Origin: JANSWO01 sp964351875
Lineage (GTDB): Bacteria > Pseudomonadota > Gammaproteobacteria > Pseudomonadales > Azotimanducaceae
Direction of reading: 5' to 3'
NCBI GenBank assembly: GCA_964351875.1
Contig: CAYGQC010000078.1
Coordinates: 1-17,652, forward strand
Length of the DNA: 17,652 nt
Below, one piece after another: positions 7,369 through 13,958 of this stretch. The notes under the pieces are model-generated. The model saw only the letters and a list, made by a program, of their open reading frames with translations. It was not told the DNA's origin and did no database searches. The position numbers were made by a program, and so were the translations under genes. Each line of letters opens with the position of its first letter. The stretch's first letter is position 1.

Positions 7369-9144
7369 GTGGATCAGAGCGCCTGGAGTTATCTGTTTGT
7401 CGGTGTGACGTTTGCGATGTACATCGGCATTGCCGTTTGGTCGCGTGCTGGTTCCACAGACGATTTCTACGTTGCGGGCCATGACGTGCATCCCGTTGTA
7501 AACGGCATGGCAACGGCGGCGGACTGGATGTCGGCGGCATCGTTTCTGTCGATGGCAGGCCTCATTGCTTTCCTGGGCTATGGCGGCAGCGTCTACCTTA
7601 TGGGGTGGACGGGCGGCTATGTTCTGCTGGCGCTTCTGCTCGCGCCTTACCTGCGCGAATTCGGCAAATTCACAGTTCCGGATTTTGTCGGTGATCGTTA
7701 CTACTCAAGCTTTGCCCGAATCGTCGCGGTCGTCTGTGCGCTGTTCGTCTCCTTCACTTACATCGCCGGTCAGATGAAGGGTGTGGGTGTCGCATTCTCG
7801 GGCTTTCTCGGCATTCAGTATGAGTGGGGAATAGGCATTGGCATGGTGATTGTTTTTTTCTATGCCGTGCTCGGCGGCATGAAAGGCATCACTTACACCC
7901 AGGTCGCTCAGTACGTGGTGCTGATCTTCGCTTATACGGTACCGGCGATTTTCATCTCGCTCATCATTACCGATCATGCCATTCCTCAGATCGGTTTCGT
8001 CGCCAACGTAGCCGGCGAGAACGTATCCATGCTGGCCAAACTCAACACGGTGATCACCGATCTGGGTTTTCTTGAGTACACAGCAACGGACAAATCGACG
8101 GCCGACATTTTCTGTATCACGGCCGCGCTCATGTTCGGCACTGCCGGCTTGCCTCACGTCATCATTCGATTCTTCACGGTGCGCAATGCCGCCGCCGCTC
8201 GCGTGTCGGCGGGCTGGGCATTGGTTTTCATTGCGGTTCTCTACACCACCGCGCCAGCGGTCGGTGCGTTTGCCCGGCTGAACTTCGTCGAGACGGTGAA
8301 CGAGGCGACGTATGTCAGCGGTGGTGACTATGTAGAAACCGCGGCTGCAATCAGCGCCGGTGGTGACACGCCGGTACCTGCCTGGTTTAAGAACTGGGAA
8401 GAGACGGGCCTGGTTAGTTTCGAAGATCACAACAATGACGGCCGCATGCAGATTCGTGGGCCCCGGGCTCCCGACGGTCTGGCCAATGAGGTGTCCGCCA
8501 ACAACGACATTTTTGTCCTCGCGAACCCGGAGATCGCTCAGCTACCCGGTTGGGTGATCGGGCTGGTCGTGGCCGGTGGCATGGCGGCAGCGTTGTCGAC
8601 GGCGGCGGGGTTGTTGATGGTGATCTCATCCGCGGTCAGTCACGATCTTTGCCGGCGAACGCTGTTCACCGACATGAGCGACAAGGCTGAACTCACGGTG
8701 GCTCGCTTTTCGGCCGCTGGAGCGGTTGTCGCAGCCGGTCTGCTAGGGCTGTTCGCCTCTCAACTGGGTTTTGTCGCCCAGGTCGTCGCATTTGCATTCG
8801 GCCTGGCAGCCGCTTCCCTATTCCCGGTGATTTTCCTGGGCATTTTCTGGAAGCGTATGAACCGGGAGGGTGCGATTGCCTCTATGCTCATCGGTCTGAT
8901 CTCCACGTTCAGCTATATCTACTACTTCAAGTTTGGCGGTGGCCTGGCTGAAGACTACTGGTTTGGCGTCTCGCCGGAGGGTATCGGTTTTGTCTTCATG
9001 TGGCTTTCTTTGGCACTGGGCATAACGGTGAGTCTCGCCACGAAGCCGCCGCCCACTGAGGTGCAGGACCTTGTCGAGGACATCCGGATTCCGGGCACCC
9101 GGCGTTTACACGGCGATGCTGACGGCGGAATGAAGCCGGTCTAG
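7369..9144 (+). CDS. Sodium:solute symporter large subunit (VC_2705 type, SSS family)
   Basis: 591 residues starting with GTG; GAGGAG at 7356-7361, inside the end of the small-subunit gene, serves as ribosome binding site. Secondary transporter of the sodium:solute symporter (SSS) family, a multi-pass inner membrane protein that uses the sodium gradient to import a small solute, often a short-chain carboxylate such as acetate in relatives. The N-terminal signature STDDFYVAGHDVHPVVNGMA followed by TAADWMSAASFLSMAG is typical of the family, as are GGMKGITYTQVAQY and the late FWKRMNREGAIASMLIG. A hydrophilic loop of about 80 residues (about 310-390) interrupts the helices and holds DHNNDGRMQ (353-361), which resembles a calcium-binding DxNxDG loop. 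The C-terminus is soluble. The substrate is not determined by sequence; lying behind CYP153 it could serve carboxylate uptake, but this is inference. Confidence 0.92.
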   Translation: MDQSAWSYLFVGVTFAMYIGIAVWSRAGSTDDFYVAGHDVHPVVNGMATAADWMSAASFLSMAGLIAFLGYGGSVYLMGWTGGYVLLALLLAPYLREFGKFTVPDFVGDRYYSSFARIVAVVCALFVSFTYIAGQMKGVGVAFSGFLGIQYEWGIGIGMVIVFFYAVLGGMKGITYTQVAQYVVLIFAYTVPAIFISLIITDHAIPQIGFVANVAGENVSMLAKLNTVITDLGFLEYTATDKSTADIFCITAALMFGTAGLPHVIIRFFTVRNAAAARVSAGWALVFIAVLYTTAPAVGAFARLNFVETVNEATYVSGGDYVETAAAISAGGDTPVPAWFKNWEETGLVSFEDHNNDGRMQIRGPRAPDGLANEVSANNDIFVLANPEIAQLPGWVIGLVVAGGMAAALSTAAGLLMVISSAVSHDLCRRTLFTDMSDKAELTVARFSAAGAVVAAGLLGLFASQLGFVAQVVAFAFGLAAASLFPVIFLGIFWKRMNREGAIASMLIGLISTFSYIYYFKFGGGLAEDYWFGVSPEGIGFVFMWLSLALGITVSLATKPPPTEVQDLVEDIRIPGTRRLHGDADGGMKPV

Positions 9145-9166
9145 GGTCGGGCGCCGCCTGAACCGC

Positions 9167-9736
9167 CTACGGGTCCAGCCATTTCTCGACGGTGGGTAGT
9201 TCCATCGCTGCGAGCGCGTCGATCAGCATGTCGGGGTCTGATTCGGATATGAGCAGGCTCCGATGCTCAGGGCGGACGAATCCGTGTGCAACCTGCTCGT
9301 CGAGGAACTGCAGAAGCGTATCGTAGAAACCGTCGACGTTCAGCAGACCGATGGGTTTGCTGTGAATCGACAGTTGCAGCCAGGTTAACACCTCGAAGGT
9401 TTCTTCCAGCGTGCCGAAGCCGCCGGGCAAAGCAATGAAGCCATCCGATAGCTCCGCCATCAGCGCTTTGCGCTCGTGCATCGAGCCGACGATGTGCAAT
9501 TCTGTGAGGCCGTTGTGCGGAATCTCGGCTCGTGCCAACGCTTCCGGCAAGACGCCGATCGCTTCGCCGCCGGCGGCCAGTGCTGCATCCGCGGCGATAC
9601 CCATGAGGCCGATCGATGCGCCTCCGTAGACAAGACCCATGCCGCGTTGCGCAATTGTGCTACCCAGCGTTTTCGCGGCTTCGCGAAAGCTTGGCTGGCG
9701 GCCCATGGATGATCCGGAGAATATGCATAGCTTCAT
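9167..9736 (-). CDS. LOG family protein (TIGR00730-type; cytokinin riboside 5'-monophosphate phosphoribohydrolase-like)
   Basis: 189 residues, the usual LOG length. LOG proteins are cytoplasmic Rossmann-fold enzymes that remove ribose 5-phosphate from nucleoside monophosphates; in bacteria, AMP and other purine nucleotides are usual substrates. Seen: N-terminal strand MKLCIFSGSS, nucleotide-binding YGGASIGLMG (37-46), the MHERK motif at 86-90 with catalytic-type Arg89, and PGGFGTLEE (104-112) with the conserved terminal glutamate. These are the defining LOG residues and they are intact, so the protein is probably active. It is convergent with the symporter gene (22-base gap, no clear terminator) and divergent from the UbiA-family gene. 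Cytokinin production need not be meant: most bacterial LOGs act on housekeeping nucleotides. Confidence 0.9.
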   Translation of the reverse strand: MKLCIFSGSSMGRQPSFREAAKTLGSTIAQRGMGLVYGGASIGLMGIAADAALAAGGEAIGVLPEALARAEIPHNGLTELHIVGSMHERKALMAELSDGFIALPGGFGTLEETFEVLTWLQLSIHSKPIGLLNVDGFYDTLLQFLDEQVAHGFVRPEHRSLLISESDPDMLIDALAAMELPTVEKWLDP

Positions 9737-9755
9737 ACGGGTACGATACGGCAGT

Positions 9756-9781
9756 TGCCCCGGTATTCCACATTCCGGGCA
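9756..9781. promoter_or_regulatory. Imperfect inverted repeat between LOG and UbiA-family genes
   Basis: Arms TGCCCCGG and CCGGGCA pair over seven positions with one bulged C, around an 11-base centre that also has ATTCC twice. It lies in the 129-base divergent region just before the LOG start, so could be an operator or leader structure. Evidence is weak. Confidence 0.2.
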
Positions 9782-9865
9782 GTTCGGCTTTTCAGTTCCG
9801 CTTACAGATAGCCGCTATGTACCGCCGCGTATTGCTCAGGATGCGATCAAGGGCACAATGTAGCC

Positions 9866-10879
9866 ATGCAGCAGAACCGGGAAACGCAGGAGAACAATGT
9901 TGCAGGATCGGGCTCGTTTCTCTGGCCGGCGCTCGTGGGCGTTCCCAGGCTGACCGAGGCTGAGTTTCTCGAATCGTCGTTGATCGTGCGGTGGCTGATC
10001 GCGAGCCGCGCAGCCGTGCTGGTGATGACGCTCTTTGCGGTTCTGTTCGCCTTTTCGCTTATCGGTTGGGCGTTAGATGCAGTGAGCGCGCTACTCGTCG
10101 TGGCCGGGCTGCTTCTGGCACATGCCTGCAACAACCTGATCAATGACTACGTCGACGTTGTCACAGGTCTTGATGCTGACAACTACTTTCGCGCGCGCTA
10201 CGGCAGCCAGCCTCTGGCGGCCGGTTGGCTTAGCCGACGCAAGCATCTGCTCTACGTTGCCGTAACCGGTGCGCTCGCGCTGGGTTGCGGACTGCTGCTG
10301 TTATTCAGAACAGATGGCGCCGTGCTCTGGCCGATGTTAGCTGGTGCGTTCTTCGTGCTTTTTTACACGTGGCCGCTGAAGCATATCGCGCTGGGCGAGA
10401 TCGCCGTCTGGATCGTGTGGGGGCCTTTGATGGTGGGCGCCGCGGCATTCGCTACGGCAGGCGAAGTATCTCGGGAAGTATTGCTGCTTGGGGGTCTCTA
10501 CGGACTGGGTCCGCTGGTCGTCATTCTGGCGAAACACACAGACAAGCGCAGCGATGACATAGCACGCGGTGTTCGAACACTGCCTGCCGTTTTGCCGGAA
10601 CCCGTTTGTCGAGTCCTGATCGCGATTACTGCCTTGAGCCAGCTCTTGTTTGGCTTGCTGTGGGCTGTGTTTGCGGCGCAGCCAGCTTCTCTTCTGGTCT
10701 TGTTCGCTGTACCCGCCTTTGTTCGTTTGTTGTCGATCCTGCGCAAGCCCAAGCCTGACGCGGCCCCGCAAGATTATCCAGATGTCTGGCCGCTGTGGTT
10801 TGCAGCCGCTGGCTTTGCGTTTGCTCGCGTTAGCGGCTTCGCTCTGTTGGCGGCGGCCCTGGCGTCGAACTTTTTCTGA
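9866..10879 (+). CDS. UbiA family prenyltransferase
   Basis: 337 residues, polytopic inner-membrane protein of the UbiA superfamily, which moves an isoprenoid chain from its diphosphate onto an aromatic or other acceptor. Both Asp-rich motifs are visible: NDYVDVVTGLD (93-103; Asp94, Asp97, Asp103) and the second loop HTDKRSDDIARGVRTL (224-239; Asp226, Asp230), which bind Mg-diphosphate. The first motif and the KR-D-x-A-G-x-R-TLP pattern are close to MenA-type enzymes, but no other menaquinone or ubiquinone gene is nearby, so the acceptor is unknown. The N-terminal 40 residues are a soluble extension (PALVGVPRLTEAEFLESS). AAGGG (9849-9853) sits 12 bases before the ATG, rather far, so the start is less certain than for other genes here. 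Divergent from the LOG gene. Confidence 0.88.
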   Translation: MQQNRETQENNVAGSGSFLWPALVGVPRLTEAEFLESSLIVRWLIASRAAVLVMTLFAVLFAFSLIGWALDAVSALLVVAGLLLAHACNNLINDYVDVVTGLDADNYFRARYGSQPLAAGWLSRRKHLLYVAVTGALALGCGLLLLFRTDGAVLWPMLAGAFFVLFYTWPLKHIALGEIAVWIVWGPLMVGAAAFATAGEVSREVLLLGGLYGLGPLVVILAKHTDKRSDDIARGVRTLPAVLPEPVCRVLIAITALSQLLFGLLWAVFAAQPASLLVLFAVPAFVRLLSILRKPKPDAAPQDYPDVWPLWFAAAGFAFARVSGFALLAAALASNFF

Positions 10880-10942
10880 CCGTTCGCTTCCCGGACTCTC
10901 GCGACGCAGCGGATTGAAGAGGTGGTCTGAATCAGAGGTTCC

Positions 10943-11551
10943 CTAGAAATCCCAATTCAGGCCGATTCGAAGTTGCTCAATGTGCGCACCTTCGACCTTC
11001 CCGTAGTTCAGGTACTCCACGCGAAAGCGCCCGATGTCGAGCCCGACGCCGAATGTAAACAGCCCTGCGGATTCGTCAATGGTTCCCCCGCTCGTTTCCG
11101 TGAGTAATTCATAGTCGAGTTGCGAATATCCGAGGCGAGCGAATGGCTCCCAACCTTCCCCGATCGGATACTTGAGCAGTATCGATGGTGCGACCATAAG
11201 ACCGGAAAATTCAGATGTGAAGCCGCGTTCGGCGGTGTCGGTGTCTCGTTCTATGTAGTCGACGGTAAGCTCGGCTGCGACAAAGCGATGTAACCGGTAC
11301 CCGAGCCAGAGGCTGGCGGTTGAGCTGTCCAGATGGACGAGGTTGTCGTCCAGATCGAATATGCCTGTGCCGATGCCCGCGTATAGACGTTCCTGATTGA
11401 ACTGCAACGTTGTTGCCTCGTCGCTGTTCAGCGCGCTGCGTCGTTCGACCGCGCCACAGTTTGCAGCGTTGAATATGAAGCATGCGAACGCCAGAGCGGT
11501 TCCCGCTGCTCGCAGGCTGGCCGATGATTCGCCAGTTCTAGGCCTGATCAT
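10943..11551 (-). CDS. Outer-membrane beta-barrel protein (OmpA/OmpW-like small barrel)
   Basis: 202 residues from the ATG at 11551. This start is chosen because it lies one base after the stop of the repaired lipoprotein gene (TGA-G-ATG), indicating coupled translation; a longer frame from 11605 has no ribosome binding site and would overlap that gene. A signal peptide is visible: basic n-region (RPR...LR), hydrophobic GTALAFACFIFNAA, possible cleavage after NCGA near residue 34. The mature part consists of alternating amphipathic strands with Gly/aromatic pattern (RLYAGIGTGIFDL, ASLWLGYRLH, FVAAELTVDYIE, LMVAPSILLKYP, PFARLGYSQLDYEL, LFTFGVGLDIG, RFRVEYLNYG, LRIGLNWDF) and ends in Phe, the C-terminal signal for outer-membrane insertion by BAM. 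About eight strands fits a small OmpA- or OmpW-like barrel. Function beyond this is unknown; probably partner of the lipoprotein encoded upstream. Confidence 0.82.
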   Translation of the reverse strand: MIRPRTGESSASLRAAGTALAFACFIFNAANCGAVERRSALNSDEATTLQFNQERLYAGIGTGIFDLDDNLVHLDSSTASLWLGYRLHRFVAAELTVDYIERDTDTAERGFTSEFSGLMVAPSILLKYPIGEGWEPFARLGYSQLDYELLTETSGGTIDESAGLFTFGVGLDIGRFRVEYLNYGKVEGAHIEQLRIGLNWDF

Positions 11552-11552
11552 C

Positions 11553-13135
11553 TCAATCGTTTGCCTGAATGATGATCTGTGCCGGCTCACCGCCCCCGAA
11601 AGCATCAGCGGCGAGTATCAGATACGACATGCCGGGATCGACTGTAAGCCGCGTTGGCCCCGCCAGAATTGACTGTGTTCCCGCGATCGTGACAACAAGA
11701 TCGAACGTGTCGGTACCGCTGGTGAGATTGTCCGAGTCAAGGAAACCTACTTGTGAGAAAGCGGGTGCAACATCATCCAGCGAATCACCGATCTNNNNNN
11801 NNNNNNNNNNNNNNNNNNNNNNNNNNNNNNNNNNNNNNNNNNNNNNNNNNNNNNNNNNNNNNNNNNNNNNNNNNNNNNNNNNNNNNNNNNNNNNAGGAAA
11901 CCTACTTGTGAGAAAGCGGGTGCAACATCATCCAGCGAATCACCGATCTCGAGAAGGTACAGATCAACCGTGTCCAGATCTTCGTCGTCCTCAGTTCGGT
12001 GCGTGTTGACGAACTGAATGTTTGCTTCGGTGGCGATCGTCCGTTGAGCCGATTCCGTGGCTCGCACGAACAGATCGTCACTCGTTCCGAGACCCGCTAC
12101 AACGACGGTGTAGAACGTCTCTTCGTTGAAGCTAACGGTTGACGCAATGTCTGCTTCCGGGTCCGGTTCGATACTTGCGGCATCGATGCCGACGAAGCCG
12201 GCGTCAATCGGCAGAAAGCTGGTGACCGTCGGAAACGCGAGCACTCCCGAGGAGACCACAGTAGGACCGCTCGGATCGATTGTCATGATGTCCATAGAGC
12301 CGAGATCAGCGACAGCGTTGACGATGCGAAAGGCAGCATCCGCCGACTGATTTGGCAGAGGCAGGCTCGATGTATCCGTCACCATGAACGCCGACAAGTT
12401 GGAGTCGTTTGGCGCGGGCGCGTTATCGAGCATAAACAGCCGGCGAGAGCGGACATTGATCGACATGTCGTCCGATTCGAAAATCAGCGTGCCGTTGCCA
12501 TCGAGCACGCTGAGCTGAAAATCGTCGTTGTCTTCGTCTTCGTCGTAGACGATGGCAATGGGGTTACTCGTCTGTCCCGCGTTTAGGTTGGCCACAGGTG
12601 TCGCCGAATCCAGGTCTCTGCCCGGAGCTTCGAAGTAGATTGACAGATCATTGACGCTGGACAGGTTTGACACCTGAATTTCGATTTCTTCGAGGTCGCT
12701 GTCGGAGAAGTCTGTGTAGGGTTTGTCGAACAGAAGCGTCTCTGGCGATGCGTACGTGCCGCTGAGAACCAGGGTTTGAATATCGTCGCTGTACACTGTT
12801 AGCGGAAATTTTCCGATGACAATCGATTCATCGTCGGTTGCTGGGTCCGTATATATGATCTCGATGTCAACCTCGCCGCTCGCTTGCTGAGCGAGTGGTC
12901 GAAGGCCACGGAAATTCAGCAGGAAGCTATTGTCGTCATCATCGTCCTGATCTTCATCGATGTTGATACTGAGCGCGGGGCTGTCATCGATCGCGTTGAT
13001 GATCTGGTAATAGCCTTCACCCGACTCTTTGTCGTCTCCGCCGCAGGCAGTCAGCATGAGAAAAAACAACACTAGCGTGGTGAATCTGGCTGTGCTTCTG
13101 GAGGTGTGAGTGACTGAACTGCATGCCGTCATCAT
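11553..13135 (-). CDS. DUF4397-repeat lipoprotein, interrupted by an artificial assembly gap
   Basis: A secreted lipoprotein of 475 residues once the assembly artefact at 11739-11894 is removed. Signal peptide: basic residues, then TTLVLFFLMLTAC with lipobox L28-T-A-Cys31 and Gly-Gly at +2/+3, which favours outer-membrane sorting. Four DUF4397-like repeat starts, about 105-115 residues apart, are seen: YYQIINAIDDSPALSINI (42), IEIQVSNLSSVNDLSIYF (151), AFRIVNAVADLGSMDIMTI (268) and NIQFVNTHRTEDDEDLDTVD (372), each a beta-sandwich-type unit. The mature protein is very acidic, with Asp-rich stretches at 59-69 and 198-205. Merging the duplicated 55-base contig ends lets the frame run on through FLDSDNLTSGTDTFDLVV to the stop at 11553-11555. 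AAGG eight bases before the ATG supports the start; a second ATG follows at once. It is the first gene of an operon with the barrel gene. DUF4397 has no established biochemical role. Confidence 0.85.
11739..11794. repeat. Left copy of duplicated contig end flanking the N gap
   Basis: The 55 bases ending at 11794 (aggaaacctacttgtgag through ...gaatcaccgatct) recur exactly at 11895-11949, directly after the N run. Overlap of contig ends by a k-mer-like length, joined by exactly 100 Ns, is the mark of a scaffolder that failed to merge overlapping contigs; it is not a biological repeat. Confidence 0.9.
11795..11894. other. Assembly gap, exactly 100 Ns
   Basis: One hundred undetermined bases inserted between two contig ends that share the same 55 bases. 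Collapsing the Ns and one copy (155 bases in total) restores a single open reading frame for the lipoprotein; left in place, 155 is not a multiple of three and breaks the frame. Confidence 0.97.
11895..11949. repeat. Right copy of duplicated contig end flanking the N gap
   Basis: Identical to the 55 bases directly left of the N run. See the left copy: an assembly duplicate, counted once in the true genome. Confidence 0.9.
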
Positions 13136-13203
13136 GGTAAGGCCTTGTCGGTTTTGGAGCGGCGATCTTAGCGATGGGACACGGCTGAGCTGACGTAAGT
13201 TTT

Positions 13204-13252
13204 GTCAAGAAAGGTCAAGAAAACCCGCTATGGCGAAGACGACGTGTATAAC
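13204..13252 (+). promoter_or_regulatory. Candidate response-regulator site (GTCAA-N5-GTCAA) and promoter of the two-component operon
   Basis: GTCAAGAAA occurs twice in tandem at 13204-13212 and 13214-13222, one helical turn apart, as in OmpR-family sites; the CpxR consensus is GTAAA-N5-GTAAA. A -10-like TATAAC lies at 13247-13252, which places the repeat just upstream of and touching the -35 position where no good -35 hexamer is seen, consistent with an activator-dependent promoter for the regulator gene starting at 13285. On the minus strand the same repeat contains TTGACA (13203-13208), a consensus-like -35, but I find no -10 at the right distance towards the lipoprotein gene. Confidence 0.45.
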
Positions 13253-13284
13253 GCTATGTGTCGATAACCAGCTAAATTGAATCT

Positions 13285-13956
13285 ATGCGTGTACTGCTAA
13301 TAGATGATGATGTCGCCCTGGGCGATCTGCTTGTGGCCTATATGAAACCGCAGGGGATTCAGTTGGATCTTGCTCACGATGGGGTCTGTGGTCTGGAGAT
13401 GTCGCGGCTGAGCAGCTACGAGATCATCCTGCTGGATGTGATGTTGCCATTGATGGATGGCTTCTCGGTGCTGCGACAATTGCGCAGGCACTGTCGGGCA
13501 CCTGTCATCATGCTGACGGCTCGTGGTGAAGAGCCGGACAGAATTCACGGCTTGGAGCAGGGTGCAGACGATTATGTGACTAAGCCTTTCAGCAGCGGTG
13601 AGCTGGTTGCGCGGATGCGGGCCCTCAGACGACGAGCCGACCCGGAGCAGAGAAGGCTTGGCGAGGCAGAGATTACGCTTGAACTTACGAGCAACTCGCT
13701 CGCCTTCGGAAAAGTTCGGTTGTTGCTCACCGAAGTAGAGACCCGATTGATGGCCCTGTTGATTGATCACATTGGCCAACCGGTGTCGCGACAGTTACTG
13801 TCCAGGGTCGTTCTGCACAGAGACAATGCGCCCACCGATCGAAGCCTGGACACTCATGTCAGTAATCTGCGCAAAAAGCTCACAGGTAGTTTGGGAGAAC
13901 GGGTGACACTCAATTCAGTTAGAAACGTTGGCTATCAACTGAATTTCGCACCCTGA
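13285..13956 (+). CDS. OmpR/CpxR-like DNA-binding response regulator
   Basis: 223 residues. Cytoplasmic two-component regulator: phosphorylated on aspartate by its kinase, then binds direct-repeat DNA as a dimer. Receiver domain (1-115) has the acidic cluster Asp7-Asp8-Asp9, phospho-acceptor Asp51 in LLDVMLPLMDG, switch Thr78 in MLTARGEEPDRI and Lys100 in DDYVTKPF. The GADDYVTKPFSSGELVAR-type end of the receiver is close to CpxR. The winged-helix domain (about 125-221) shows LTEVETRLMALLIDHIGQPVSR, the recognition part SLDTHVSNLRKKL and the wing VRNVGYQL. No strong ribosome binding site precedes the ATG. The kinase gene starts two bases after its stop. The divergent lipoprotein and barrel genes share its promoter region and are plausible targets, together with its own operon. 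Confidence 0.93.
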   Translation: MRVLLIDDDVALGDLLVAYMKPQGIQLDLAHDGVCGLEMSRLSSYEIILLDVMLPLMDGFSVLRQLRRHCRAPVIMLTARGEEPDRIHGLEQGADDYVTKPFSSGELVARMRALRRRADPEQRRLGEAEITLELTSNSLAFGKVRLLLTEVETRLMALLIDHIGQPVSRQLLSRVVLHRDNAPTDRSLDTHVSNLRKKLTGSLGERVTLNSVRNVGYQLNFAP

Positions 13957-13958
13957 TC

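Noticed and set aside
7705..8430. 241-codon open frame on the minus strand
   Set aside because: It is antisense to the symporter gene, a clear membrane protein; no domain is visible in the shadow frame.
10880..10942. Bidirectional terminator between the convergent UbiA and barrel genes
   Set aside because: No stem with a T-rich tail could be found in these 63 bases.
11552..11605. Longer start at 11605 for the barrel protein
   Set aside because: No ribosome binding site, and it would overlap the restored lipoprotein gene by 53 bases; the ATG one base after that stop is better.
11739..11949. Exact 55-base direct repeat around the N run, which could be taken for a real repeat or target-site duplication
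   Set aside because: It directly abuts a gap of exactly 100 Ns on both sides and collapsing it restores the reading frame, so it is an assembly duplicate.
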